Origin: CAZJDV01 sp964544865
GTDB taxonomy: Bacteria; Chloroflexota; Dehalococcoidia; Lucifugimonadales; CAJWER01
Reading direction: 5' to 3'
Assembly: GCA_964544865.1 (NCBI GenBank)
Contig: CAZJDV010000001.1
Span: 1 to 64,000 of the forward strand
Length of the DNA stretch: 64,000 nt
Position 1 is the first letter of the stretch; each line of letters opens with the position of its first letter. The translations under genes and the position numbers were made by a program. The notes beneath the pieces are model-generated. The model worked only from the letters and a program-made list of their open reading frames with translations. It did not search any database and had not been told where the DNA came from. This document shows positions 41,710 to 52,456 of this stretch, in pieces.

Positions 41710-44700
41710 GTGCCGCAACTTTCGATGCAAAGACTGGTGATAAGGCGTCTGATCGACGATCGGGCGCTACTCCTGACGCTATTCATCGGCATCGCGGCGG
41801 TCGCCACCATCTCCGCGGTCGCCCCAACCTACCTCACGTCCTTGCAGCAGCTCGCCTTCAACAATTCGATCTCCAAGCAGTCCGACAAGGCGATGGACAT
41901 CGACGTGTTCGCCTCCGCCGTCACCCTTGATAGTGCGTCTATCGACAGGGCCGAGCAGGACCTGGCGGATGCGATCGAAGCCAACATATCTGAAATCTTC
42001 GTGAGCAGCGAGGCGTTCTTCAAGGCCGCGAATCTGCTCGTGGACCTGCCCGGCCAACCGCTTCCCGAGGAGCCAGATACGGGAGATATCGTCTCCCGTG
42101 GGTACTTCCAGTACCTGTCTAGCCTTGAGGCCAATGTCAGGTTCCTGGACGGCCGGATGGCCAGGAACGTCGTCCAGAACGGCGCCGACGGGCCCATCGT
42201 GGAGGCCGTCATCGGGACACCAACCGCGGAGAGGTTTCACCTGAGCGTCGACGACGTGGTCACGCTCACGCCGGACCTGGGGACCTCGCTGCGTATTGGC
42301 GCTCGGATCGTTGGCATACTGGAACCTGATGCCCCTGAATCCGCATTCTGGGGATTCGCCGGACTGCTGCTGGAGCCCGCTCCGCTCGAAGAGGTCCCGC
42401 CACGAGGGATTCGGCTCGCCGACCCTCTGGAGGAGGAGCCTCCCGTCGTTCTGTTCATCACGAAGGACTCGATGATCGACGCAGTGGGCCAGACGTACGC
42501 GGGCACAGTTGTGAGACCGACCTGGTTCATCTTCATAAACGGCGAATCACTCAAGAAGTGGTCTCTGCCCGCGGCGCGGTCACATGTGGAGGGCCTGTCG
42601 AACGACATCACCAGTGCCATACCTGGCTCGTCGGTGACTACGAGGTCCGTCTTGAGCCTGATCGACGACGTCCAGCGCAGGAGCTTTTTCTCCCAGGTGC
42701 CTCTGCTTTTGCTCATGGCACTGATGATCGTCACTGTATTCTTTTATCTGTCGATGATGGTGACCTACCTGATCCAGAGCAGAGAGAGGGACGCTGCCCT
42801 TCTGCGGACCCGCGGAGTGGGCGTCCTCCAGCTATCGCGCATCTACATGCTGGAGGGCATGGCGATGACCGTGGTGAGCGTAGCGGTGGCACCGTTTCTC
42901 GCCATGGCCGTGGTCGCGCTCGCCGGCAAGCTCCCTCAATTTCGTGAAGCGACCGGCGCGGAGTTGCTGCCCATAGTCTCCGGGCCGGCGCCGTTTCTCA
43001 TGGCCATCGGGGCGGGGGTAGTGAGTCTCCTTTTGCTCGTGGTCCCCGGAGCGGTGAGCACGAGGACGGGTGTCCTGTCACAAAGGCTTTGGTCATCGCG
43101 ACCCTCACTGCTGCCCTTTTTCCAGCGATACTACCTGGACGCAGGGTTTCTGGTGCTCGGAGGGCTAATATTCTGGGAGCTGCGATCGAGGGGGCACTTC
43201 GTATCCGGGGGACTGTTCAACGACCTGGAGGTCAACGAGACTCTGCTCGTTGCACCGATACTATTCCTCATCGTCGTGGCGCTTGCGTTCATGCGGTTCT
43301 TTCCGCTGCTCGTACGTTTCGTCGGAGGCGAGTCCCGCGGACTCCTCGACATGCTCACGGTCGCGACGACGGTCTCGCTCCCGGCATTGATCGTATATGC
43401 GGATGCGCGGGAAACCGGCATGAGCGAGTGGGCGATCCCGGTCGTATTGGTTCTGGGCTTTGGTGCCACCTACTGGGCGGAGTCGCGCTCAACACGTGCG
43501 CTGGTGCGGCTCGGATGGATCGTGGCGCAGGTGGCCCTCGTGGCCGGATTCGTCACGCTGAGGCCGCCGGACCCGGCGGAGCTCACCTTCACGCCCGTCC
43601 TCGCCCTTATCGCCATAGTGCCGGCGCAAATTTTGTTCCTCGCGCTAAGGGTGTCGGTCCGCAGGACACCGGTCTGGGTCTCCATGTCGCTGTGGCGCAT
43701 GGCCCGAAATCCCACGCAGTACACCTGGCTGGTCCTGTTGCTGGTACTCATAACCGGACTCGCGATTTTGTCTACCACCGTTGGAGGCACATTGGCGCGG
43801 AGCCAGCTAGACCGCGTCCTCTACGACACCGCGTCCGACATCCGCATCGCCGATCTCAGGAGCAGCAGGCCCGGCGGCCTCCAGGCCCTGAAGGCGATGA
43901 TAGTGGACCTGCCAGGCGTCACCGCGGTGTCCACGGCGTTCAGGCTCACCGGCAGTGCGGGACCGGCCACGTTTCAGGTGCTGGGTCTTGAGCCCGGCGA
44001 ATTCGCCACCATGTCTTGGTACCGCAGCGATTTCTCAACCCGCCCGCTGGATAGCGTGATGGGCGGCCTGGCGACTGCCGACATTATCGAACCGGTCCAG
44101 ATCCCCGACGGAGCGATGGCGCTGGGCATGTGGGTCAAGCCGGGACAGGTCTTCTATCACCTGTCGGTGTGGGTGGTCCTCAAGGACGTCAACGGGGCCC
44201 AGACCTCCCTGTCGCTCGGCAAGGTCGAAGGGATCGAGTGGCAGCTAATGACCGGCGATATCCCAGGCCATCTCAAATCGCCGCTGTCCCTCGTCTCCGT
44301 GCAGATCTATGAGCCCGGCGACGGCAATCGTAATACGCCGGGGCAGATCCGCATCGACGACATCCACGCGAGAACGCCTGCCTCGGACACCGAGCGTGTG
44401 CTGGAAGGCTTCGAGAAGGAGATGACCTGGGTGCCCATCAGTACCTCGGACCTGCCCTCCGAGCAAGTGGCCGCCACCTTCGGAGACGCCTACACGGGCC
44501 AATGGGCCGCCGATTACTCCTTTGGGAGCGAGTCTCAGAATGGCATCAGAGGCATCTACCGAACACCTAACAGGGGCCCCCTGCCCGTTGTCATAAGCAC
44601 GTCTCTGCAGGCCGCGACCGGCGCGGGCATCGACTCCTCGTTCATAGCGCTCATCGCCGGCCAGCGGGTGCCGGTCCTGGTGACCGACACGATAGAGTAC

Positions 44701-45369
44701 TTCCCGACGATGGACCCGCGGGGCGGCGGTTTCATGCTTTTTGAGCTGGAGAGCGTGCTTGGTCATCTGAATGTCCTGGGCTCAGTCTACGCCGTCAGTC
44801 CAAACGAGTTCTTTGTCCGCAAGGACCAGACGGCCGGTCCGGGGGTCGGCAAGTCCGTCAGCGACCTGGTCAGCTTCACCGGACGCGTCCAGGACAGGGA
44901 CGAGCGGTTGGAGGCCGTCCGGCTCGATCCGTTGACCACGTCGGGCTGGAACCTGATGGCGCTGCTGGCCCTGGCCGTCGCGCTATTGGCGGGCGCATTC
45001 GGCTATGCAGCCTATCTGCTGGTATTCTCGCGAAGGAGCCGGGGCGAGGTCGGGTTCCTGGAGTCAATGGGACTGTCGCGCGGACAGCTAAAGGCGATGC
45101 TGGCCTTCGAGCACCTCTCCATCGTCGTGGTGGGGCTAGGGCTGGGGACGTGGGCGGGATTTCGGATGAGCAGGCTCATGATCACGCCCCTGGCCGTTAC
45201 CGAGGAGGGTGGCGAGGTGATCCCTCCGTTCATACTGGTGACCGACTGGAGCATGATGGCGCCCACGCTCGTGGCGCTCGTCGCTATCTTTCTGGTCGCG
45301 CTGGCCGTTCTCGACCGCAACGTCTCCCGGCTTGACCTTCAGGCCATCGCTCGAGTTGGGGAGGCGTAG
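41710..45369 (+). CDS. Large FtsX-like ABC permease (MacB-type), first of pair
   Basis: A 1219-residue membrane protein with two FtsX-type halves. It has an N-terminal TM (LLLTLFIGIAAVATISAV), a large extracellular region, and an FtsX block near residue 340 (LLLLMALMIVTVFFYLSMMVTY, RERDAALLRTRGVGVLQLSRIY). Further helices lie around residues 480-660, a second periplasmic region follows with MSWYRSDFS, and the last block is LMALLALAVALLAGAFGYAAYLL with GEVGFLESMGLSRGQLKAMLAFEH. FtsX-like permeases work with a LolD/MacB-type ATPase, but none is nearby. The start could be GTG 41710 or ATG 41725; neither has a clear ribosome site. Confidence 0.88.
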   Translation: MPQLSMQRLVIRRLIDDRALLLTLFIGIAAVATISAVAPTYLTSLQQLAFNNSISKQSDKAMDIDVFASAVTLDSASIDRAEQDLADAIEANISEIFVSSEAFFKAANLLVDLPGQPLPEEPDTGDIVSRGYFQYLSSLEANVRFLDGRMARNVVQNGADGPIVEAVIGTPTAERFHLSVDDVVTLTPDLGTSLRIGARIVGILEPDAPESAFWGFAGLLLEPAPLEEVPPRGIRLADPLEEEPPVVLFITKDSMIDAVGQTYAGTVVRPTWFIFINGESLKKWSLPAARSHVEGLSNDITSAIPGSSVTTRSVLSLIDDVQRRSFFSQVPLLLLMALMIVTVFFYLSMMVTYLIQSRERDAALLRTRGVGVLQLSRIYMLEGMAMTVVSVAVAPFLAMAVVALAGKLPQFREATGAELLPIVSGPAPFLMAIGAGVVSLLLLVVPGAVSTRTGVLSQRLWSSRPSLLPFFQRYYLDAGFLVLGGLIFWELRSRGHFVSGGLFNDLEVNETLLVAPILFLIVVALAFMRFFPLLVRFVGGESRGLLDMLTVATTVSLPALIVYADARETGMSEWAIPVVLVLGFGATYWAESRSTRALVRLGWIVAQVALVAGFVTLRPPDPAELTFTPVLALIAIVPAQILFLALRVSVRRTPVWVSMSLWRMARNPTQYTWLVLLLVLITGLAILSTTVGGTLARSQLDRVLYDTASDIRIADLRSSRPGGLQALKAMIVDLPGVTAVSTAFRLTGSAGPATFQVLGLEPGEFATMSWYRSDFSTRPLDSVMGGLATADIIEPVQIPDGAMALGMWVKPGQVFYHLSVWVVLKDVNGAQTSLSLGKVEGIEWQLMTGDIPGHLKSPLSLVSVQIYEPGDGNRNTPGQIRIDDIHARTPASDTERVLEGFEKEMTWVPISTSDLPSEQVAATFGDAYTGQWAADYSFGSESQNGIRGIYRTPNRGPLPVVISTSLQAATGAGIDSSFIALIAGQRVPVLVTDTIEYFPTMDPRGGGFMLFELESVLGHLNVLGSVYAVSPNEFFVRKDQTAGPGVGKSVSDLVSFTGRVQDRDERLEAVRLDPLTTSGWNLMALLALAVALLAGAFGYAAYLLVFSRRSRGEVGFLESMGLSRGQLKAMLAFEHLSIVVVGLGLGTWAGFRMSRLMITPLAVTEEGGEVIPPFILVTDWSMMAPTLVALVAIFLVALAVLDRNVSRLDLQAIARVGEA

Positions 45370-45561
45370 CTGGTGTGCGGACGGCAGGCTGCAGTGTGAG
45401 CCCGGAGGATTATGTGCGGCCTCCGGGACCGGGGCCGGATTGGCCAGGACAAGCATGGGCGGTGAGTCCGGGCGCTAGGGGTGACACCGGGCAGTAATGC
45501 AAGATACGTATATTCATATTGGACAGATGAATCGAACTCAAGAGAACCCACCGGGGGGCCT

Positions 45562-48500
45562 ATGGCAGCACTGATCGTCAAACTACTGTCGACCTGGCAG
45601 ATGGTGATAAAGCGGAGCCTGTCCAACTGGCGCCTGCTCTCCTCTGTCATGCTCGGCGTCCTGCTCGCCTCGGCCATCATGGCGGGCACCGTAATCTACT
45701 TTGACTCCCTGCGGGAGATCGCGCTCAGGAGCAGCCTCAAGAAACTATCCACCACCGAAATCGACATCCTGGTTCAGGGTGTGAAGGGGCCCACCACACA
45801 GGAGCGTTACAATCTGGTCGCATCCGTGCTAGCCAATCAGATAGACGCCACGGTGGACTGGATGCTCCGGGATAGGATGGGTGCCGGAAAGTCACCGACG
45901 TTCTTCGTTACTCAGCCGGGCAGACAGGACACGGCGGGGGACGACAATTCCCGAGCCTACTTCGCGTTCATGCCTCGACTGGACCAGCACACAACGCTGG
46001 TGCCCGGAAGCTATCTTCCTACCGAACAGCGGCTGAGCTCCGACGGCCAGCCCCTGGAGATCGAGGCCCTCGTTCCGCTGGACGCGGCGGAGCTGTTCGG
46101 CGTTGAGATCGGCGACCGGCTCATCGCAGTGCCGCACTGGGACGACGTCATGCCCTACGTCACCGTGAGAATCAGCGGGATCTTCCACAGGGACGACGTC
46201 GAAGCCGAGTTTTGGTACCTGGAGGAGGCCGTCCTAAACGCATCCACCGGGCCCTCGTTCCACACCATTCCCTTCTTCATGTCAGAGAAGATGTACCTCG
46301 AAGTGCTCGGTCCGGCCTTCGCCAGAATGGACAGCACGTACGCATGGCTGCTCAGCGTCGAACGAGAGCGGATCAACGCGCGCAACGCGGACGCCGTGCT
46401 GGCCGACGTCGAGACCATGCACCGGTCGCTCGCGGCCACCCTTTCGAGCTACCGCCAGGAAACTGCGCTCGACGACACACTCCGGGCCTACGACAGGCGT
46501 CTGTTCTTCAGCAAGCTGCCAATGTTCGTAGTCCTGATACTCATCGCCGTGGTCATCCTTTACTACGTCGTCACCCTCTCCTCCCTAGCCATCGAGGAGC
46601 GGCGCAGCGAAATCGCGCTCCTCCGCAGCAGGGGGGCGAGCGCGGCTCAGATCCTGACCGTTTTCGTGCTGGAGGGGGGGACCATAGCCGCCATCGCCAT
46701 AGTCCTCGGCCCGGTACTGGCGGCTGCCAGCATCAGCGTCCTCGGCTACACGCCCGCGTTTTCGGACCTCTCAGGGGGCGACAGGCTCACCGCCACGATC
46801 TCCGGCAGCGCGTACTACATGAGCATCCTGGGAGGCGTCCTGAGCTTCGTAGCGCTCATTATTCCCGCCGTCCAGGCGTCGCGCATCGGCGTGACGCGCC
46901 ACCGGCAACAGGCGGCGCGGCCCGCGTCACAGCCTGCATTCCAGCGGTACTATCTGGACGTGCTGCTTTTGCTGGTCAGCATTTTCCTTTTCCGGCAGTT
47001 GACGGAGCAGGGCTCGGTGGTCGCCACGCGAATCTTCGGTGACATCGTCGTAAACCAGCTACTGCTGGCCCTGCCCGGCCTCATGCTGGTGGCCGCGGCC
47101 ATGGTGCTGCTACGGCTGTTCCCACTGATAATGAACCTTGCGACCCGGTTCATGTCGTCATGGCTGCCGGCCGGGCTGGTCCTGGGGATGTGGCAGATGG
47201 CGCGCAATCCCACCCACTACGCGCGGCTTTCGTTGCTTCTCATACTGACCGCCGGCCTCGGTATATTCGCCTCCAGCTTCGGCGCGACCCTGGAGCGCAG
47301 CTTCGAAGAGAGAGTGCTTTTCGCCACTGGCAGCGACGTGAGGGTTGACGAGGTCCGGGCGCAGTTCGCCACCAACAGAAGATTCCGCAGGTTTCGCGGG
47401 TGGACTCCCACCCCCACGCCCACGCCACTGGCATCTCCGACGCCCAGGCCCACGATGGTCGAGGCCCACCGCGAGGTCCCTGGGGTGGATATCGTGAGCC
47501 CGGTACTCAGAAACGAGGGCCACGACCTCTCCAAGACTTGGGGCGAGAGCTACACGATGCTGGCCATGGACCGGGTCTCTTTCTCGAAAGTGGCCTGGTT
47601 CCGCGGCGACTTCTCGGGGAAGCCAATGAGCTCGCTGCTCGAGTCGCTCAAGCCGGACGAGCCGCCTGAGGGTGTCTTGCTGGCCGAAGACTCGCGCACG
47701 CTCCTGCTGACACTCAGGGCCGACCGTCCGCATCCCACGGTCACTGTGGTAGCGCGAATCAGGAATGCGAAAAACCGATACGCTTCCTTTAATTTTGGAG
47801 CTCTCGACTCGAGCGGATTGAACACCATGGAGGCGGACTTGAGGCTCGATGCCCGGCAGTCACTGAATTCGAGCCTCCCGCTCACCCTTGTATCCCTGCA
47901 AGTCATCGAGACCGGGCAGGGTAGGAGGCTGCAAGCCGGCTCCATCGTCCTCGGCGAGATCGCCGTCCGCTCCGAGAGCGGCAAAAAGAGCGTAATCGAA
48001 TCGTTCGATGACATCTCGGACNNNNNNNNNNTGGAGCGTGCTCAAAGTGAGCGCCGAAGCCATATCCGATCTGCTTCGCGAGTCAGACCTCGAGGGCGAT
48101 CCCAGTTCGGCGATGTTCTCATGGTCAGCCGGCAGCGCACTCACAGCCAGAGGCATTTTTCACGGCAAGTCCAGGGACCCTCTGCCCGTACTCGCCAGCA
48201 AGTCATTTATACGCGATACGGGCCACGTCGAGGGCGAGGAGTTCGAGGTGTCCGTGGCGGGATTCAGAGTTCCCGTCCGTGTAGTGGATACCATCAGACT
48301 CTTTCCGACGATGACGCTGCCTGACCAGTTGTACCTCGTCGCCGACCTCACAAGCCTAACCCAGTACGCGAACCTGGGCGCCAGCAACAGGCAACTCGAA
48401 GCCAACGAACTATGGATCTCGGTAGCGGATGAAAGACAGGCCGGCGCCGATATCGTACAAGAGATCGATGACGTCAGGGGCTATTCCGCCACCTCAATCC

Positions 48501-48979
48501 ACGATCGCGATGCGCTGCTGGCCGACTCCAAGGTAGACCCTCTGGTCAAGGCCGGCTGGAGATCGTTGCTCTTCCTTGCGTTCTCGGCGGTGCTGATACT
48601 GAGCTGCCTGGGATTCCTGGTCCACGCCTATGTGTCGTTCCGGAGTCGCCAGCTACAGTTCGCCCTGCTCAGGACCGTAGGGCTTTCGTCGAAACAGCTC
48701 ATCACCATGGTATGGCTCGAACAGACCCTCGTGATCGCCGCCGGGATGGCCCTGGGCACATGGATGGGAGGCAGATTGGGAGCCATCATCATGCCGTTCC
48801 TGGGGCATGACGACTGGGGGGGGCAGGTGCTCCCGCCGTTCGCCTTGCAAGTCAATTGGAGCGCCCTGCTGATCACCTACGGTTTGATGGCGGTGGTCTT
48901 CGCCGTCATAACCCTGGGCATCATCTGGCTGATCCACAGGATATCCGTCCAGCAAATCCTGAGAATGGGCGAGATGTAG
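45562..48979 (+). CDS. Large FtsX-like ABC permease, second of pair, spanning an assembly gap
   Basis: About 1135 residues with the same architecture as its neighbour: TM1 (LLSSVMLGVLLASAIMAGTVI), extracellular part, FtsX block (VVLILIAVVILYYVVTLSSLAI, ERRSEIALLRSRGASAAQIL). Then GLVLGMWQMARNPTHYARLSLLL, a second extracellular part and the final SLLFLAFSAVLILSCLGFLVHAYVSF, LQFALLRTVGLSSKQLITMVWLEQ. Ten N at 48022-48031 shift the frame, so the true gap length is not 10; both sides are clearly one gene. A Thr-Pro-rich linker (TPTPTPTPLASPTPRPT, near residue 616) sits between the halves. It may pair with the first gene and an ATPase from elsewhere. Confidence 0.87.
48022..48031. other. Assembly gap (10 N)
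   Basis: Ten consecutive N of unknown true length inside the second FtsX-like gene. Confidence 0.98.
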
Positions 48980-49089
48980 CCACCCGGCCAGAGCGGCCTC
49001 GTCCAGCATCCGAGTGAAGCGGTCGGCAGATCGTCCGAATAGACGATAGGAACTGGCCGTCCTAAACCGGCGCGTCGCGTTTTCGCTGC

Positions 49090-50775
49090 TTACCCCGACC
49101 GCCAGTCCCTAGCCCCTTCCCCACCCACCGGCAGCACCAATCTCGAGGGCCGCTCGCGGTCGTGGAACACCGTCTGGTGCGCCACGCGCAGCTCGGAGTC
49201 CGACCAGAAGTCCGCGCCGGTGTTGTGGTTGCGGTCGAAGTTGGAGAAGTCGGAGCTGGACACGTCTAGGCGAATCCTGTGTCCGGCCCGGAACAGAACC
49301 CCCGTGGGCTTGAGCTTGATGGTGAGCTCGTAGGGCACGCGTGGGTCGATCAGGGCCAGGCCGTCGTATCCGCCCCTGTACTGGGTCCGTAGGATCCCGC
49401 AGGTCAGATTGACGGCCAGTCCACTGGGGTGGACGTCAACAAGCTTGGCCGTGAAATCGGTGTCCGACGCGCTCGACGACGCCCGGAGGCGCAGTTCTAC
49501 CGGGCCAACGACCTCTAGGTCCTGCTTCAGCACCGGTGTCTGGTAGACCAGGATGTCCCGCCGGCCGTCAAGGGCGCCTGCCCTGGGCGCCGCCTGGGCC
49601 TCGATCCCCATCGTGCTCATTACCGGGTCCCGCGGATCGTAGTCGTACTCGTCTGGACGCTCGCCGCCGGGTTCATGCGTCGACAACGTGCCGTCGCCAT
49701 CGACCGTGTTGGCTGAGCCGCCACTGTGCAAGAAGAAGTCGGTGTAAACGGCGCCCGCGGGCGGCCATTCACTCTCGAGGCGCCACCTGTTCTCCCCCAT
49801 GACGAAGATCTTCACCGGCGGCTCGGCGCCGACACCGTTGCGGGTCTCCTCGAAGTGATGGTCGTACCAGCGCGTCACCTCTCCGACGTAGGTCGTGTCT
49901 GCGTGCGGACCGAAGTCCAGCGGTCCCTGATGCCGGACCAGCAACTGGTTGGAGTGTCCCCACGGTCCGACGATGAACCTGTGCTGCCCGCGCAAGGATT
50001 CGGGACCGTGGTCGACCATACCGGGGTAGTGGCCGATGGTGCCGTTCAGCCTGTCATACCAGCCGGTCAACACGCACACGGGGACGTTGACCTCGCCTTG
50101 TATCTTGTCGAAAGCCCAGAAATCCTTGTTCTGCACCTTGAGATACGTCTTCAGTTGCGGCGAAAGGCCCGAAAACACCTGGTCGAGAATGTCCCCCAGC
50201 GGCAGATACCAGAGCCACTTGCACCGCTCCACCTCGTACCAGTTCAGGTCCGCATCCGGCCGGGTGGCGGGACCCGCGCCATCCCATAGGTCCATTGCAG
50301 CCGACGGCCCGTATCGAAGATGCCGGACGTCATGTCCATCAAACTCACCGCCATGCCGCCGGCGAAGATCGCGCCAGGTGGGGCAGCCGCGTGGGCACCA
50401 TTCTCCAGATACACCAGGAGGGGTAGGAGTGACCCCAGGTGCCTACTTGACCGTCGCTGCCGGCAAGCCCCGCGGCCCACTCTACGGTGCCATATCCGTC
50501 CTCGGCGTCGAAGGTCTCGGAGTTGTCCTGGAACTGCCACGGGAACTCGCCCTCTGAAGCGTAGCGGCCACGTAGCCGCGCGATGCGAGCTCCCTCGCGG
50601 TCTGCACGCTCGCATCGGCGGTCTTGTCGTAGGGGGGCCTGCACAGCAAGACCGGATACGAACCCGCACCGGTAGGCCAGTAGACGTCGGCCCTGAGCAC
50701 GGTCCCGTCGCGCATCTCGGCGGCCCCGTTCTCTTCGACTCCAACGAAAAGGTCTCCGGTCTCGGGTGAAGCCAA
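49090..50775 (-). pseudogene. CocE/NonD family hydrolase, frameshifted in its N-terminal half
   Basis: The 3' part (49090-50295) is an intact 400-residue stretch with LTGWYDRLNGTIGHYPGM, the catalytic-His region RFIVGPWGHSNQL, PPVKIFVMGENRW and the jelly-roll domain (LRASSSASDTDFTAKLVDVHPSG). The 5' part is split over three frames: MRDGTVLRADVYWP and LLCRPPYDK, then RGRYASEGEFPWQF and GQVGTWGHSYPSW (nucleophile Ser), then YLENGAHAAAPPGAIF and MTSGIFDTGRRLQWTYG. The first break, near 50580, looks like a deletion: RGYV is joined almost directly to GRYASEGE, losing the usual VVVQDVR. It is related to the intact gene at 8.4-10.2 kb. Confidence 0.82.
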
Positions 50776-50850
50776 TTCTCGCGCCTTGTTCTGCCAGGGT
50801 CGCCAGGCGCCGGCACGAAGGGCCGGGTCCCGACCTGCGTCGGCGGCGTC

Positions 50851-51459
50851 CTAGAAAGCCTGCCCCCACGTGTCCCGGAAGGCCACCTCTTCCAGCGGCC
50901 TGCGGCGTGTCGGCCCGAACCTCACGCCCTCCGCCGGATAGCCCATCGGGACCAGCGCAACGGTGTCCACATCCTGGGGGATTCCCAGCAGTGCTTTTAT
51001 CTCAGCCTCACGATGCCGGTGCACCGTAGTCAGAACGGTGCCGAGCCCCAATCCCATTGCCGCGAGCATCAGGTTCTGGACCGCCGGGTAGATCGAGGCG
51101 CCGCTGGTCGTCGAGACCCGGCCTCCGCTGCCCCTCACGCATACTAGGATGAGCACCGAGGCCTCCCCCATCCGCTCCGCCAGGTACGAGGCGGACGAGT
51201 AAACCCTGGCCCGGGAGGGATCGGGGTCGGTCGCGAGGCGTGAGAGACCGGCATGGTCCCATCCTTGCTTATAGAACGCACCGACCCTGCTTTTCAGGTC
51301 GGCGTCCTTGAGCACGAGAAAGACCCACGGCTGGCTGTTCCCACCGCTGGGCGCGCGAATGGCGGCGTCCAGGACGCGGCGCACGAGCTCGTCCGGCACG
51401 GGGTCGGATTTGAACCGGCGAATCGCCCGCTGTGTGTGAAGCGCCTTGAACAGTTCCAT
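50851..51459 (-). CDS. Nitroreductase family protein
   Basis: A 202-residue FMN-dependent NAD(P)H oxidoreductase fold. It starts FKALHTQRAIRRFKSDPVPDEL (the RxxRxF FMN phosphate motif), then AIRAPSGGNSQPWVFLVL, SIYPAVQNLMLAAMGLGLGTVLTT and ALVPMGYPAEGVRFGPTRRRPLEEV. Members reduce nitroaromatics, quinones or act in cofactor dehalogenation and similar reactions; the substrate is not evident. GAGATGGGAA precedes the ATG, and the start lies 9 nt after the NHL-repeat gene's stop, so the two are probably co-transcribed. Confidence 0.92.
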   Translation of the reverse strand: MELFKALHTQRAIRRFKSDPVPDELVRRVLDAAIRAPSGGNSQPWVFLVLKDADLKSRVGAFYKQGWDHAGLSRLATDPDPSRARVYSSASYLAERMGEASVLILVCVRGSGGRVSTTSGASIYPAVQNLMLAAMGLGLGTVLTTVHRHREAEIKALLGIPQDVDTVALVPMGYPAEGVRFGPTRRRPLEEVAFRDTWGQAF

Positions 51460-51468
51460 TTCCCATCT

Positions 51469-52359
51469 CTAGCTTTGCAGGACGAACTTCTGGATCCTCT
51501 TGCCCTCCAGCACCTCGCCCACGTAGATGTCCCCATGGGAGTCCAAGGCGATGCAGTGGGGTGCGACGAACCGGCCGGGCTCGTGGCTGCTGTCTCCTCC
51601 CCATCGGGATATCAGGTTGCCGTCACCGTCGACCACCGAGACCCTGGACTGCAACTCCGAAACGAACACGGCGCCGTCCGGTCCGACCGCGAGGGCCGTC
51701 GGCTGACGGAAGCCGCTCCACGTGTCCAGGTGGTCCCCTTCCTGGCTGAATACTTGGATGCGATGGTTCTCACGGTCGCAGACCAGTACCCTGCCCCTCC
51801 TGTCCATGCCTATGCCGTGCGGCAGGTGGAAGTGGCCGGGCTGGATCTTGCCCGGCACGCCCCAGGACATCAGCAGATCGCCCGCGGCGCCGTACTTGTG
51901 GACCCGGCAGTTGCGATACCCGTCCGACACGAGGATGTTGCCCTCGGGGCTGACTACGACGCCGGTCGGCTCGTTGTGGGGACCCGCGGCCTGCACCACC
52001 AGGGCGCCTCTCTCGGTGCCGCCCGTATCCGAGGGCTGGTGCTTTTCGCCCAGCGTCAGCAGCAGCTCGCCGCCGGGACTGAACTTCTCCACGACGTACG
52101 TGTCGCGATCGACCAGGTAGACGTTGCCTTCCTGATCGACGTGGGCGCCGTGGGGCTCGATGAAGTCCCTGTCCCAGGCGTCCAATAGCTCGCCCTCCCT
52201 GCTCAGCACCATCAGCGGATGGCTGCTCCGGTTGAACACGTACACCCGGTCGCTTCCATCGACCGCCACGCCCGCCACCCGCTCGTACTCATACCCTTCG
52301 GGAAGTTTGCCCCACCCTTCATCGAGCGCGTATTTCCTTGGCCCAACCTCGTATGTCAT
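51469..52359 (-). CDS. NHL-repeat six-bladed beta-propeller protein
   Basis: About 296 residues made of NHL repeats: RVAGVAVDGSDRVYVFNRSSHPLMVLSREGE, PHGAHVDQEGNVYLVDRDTYVVEKFSPGGE, PTGVVVSPEGNILVSDGYRNCRVHKYGAAG, PHGIGMDRRGRVLVCDRENHRIQVFSQEG and HCIALDSHGDIYVGEV. This resembles the lyase domain of peptidylglycine alpha-amidating enzyme, but catalytic residues cannot be confirmed by eye. I start at ATG 52359 (GGAGGAGCC directly before), which begins MTYEVGPRKYALDEGWG. No signal peptide. It may scaffold or hydrolyse a small metabolite. Confidence 0.85.
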   Translation of the reverse strand: MTYEVGPRKYALDEGWGKLPEGYEYERVAGVAVDGSDRVYVFNRSSHPLMVLSREGELLDAWDRDFIEPHGAHVDQEGNVYLVDRDTYVVEKFSPGGELLLTLGEKHQPSDTGGTERGALVVQAAGPHNEPTGVVVSPEGNILVSDGYRNCRVHKYGAAGDLLMSWGVPGKIQPGHFHLPHGIGMDRRGRVLVCDRENHRIQVFSQEGDHLDTWSGFRQPTALAVGPDGAVFVSELQSRVSVVDGDGNLISRWGGDSSHEPGRFVAPHCIALDSHGDIYVGEVLEGKRIQKFVLQS

Positions 52360-52456
52360 GGCTCCTCCATGAACCAGATGTGGTAAAGCCATCGGTGGCT
52401 TTTCCCAGATTCCGAACTCTGCGTGCCAGCGGCCTCTGCGGTGACATCCTCCGAAG

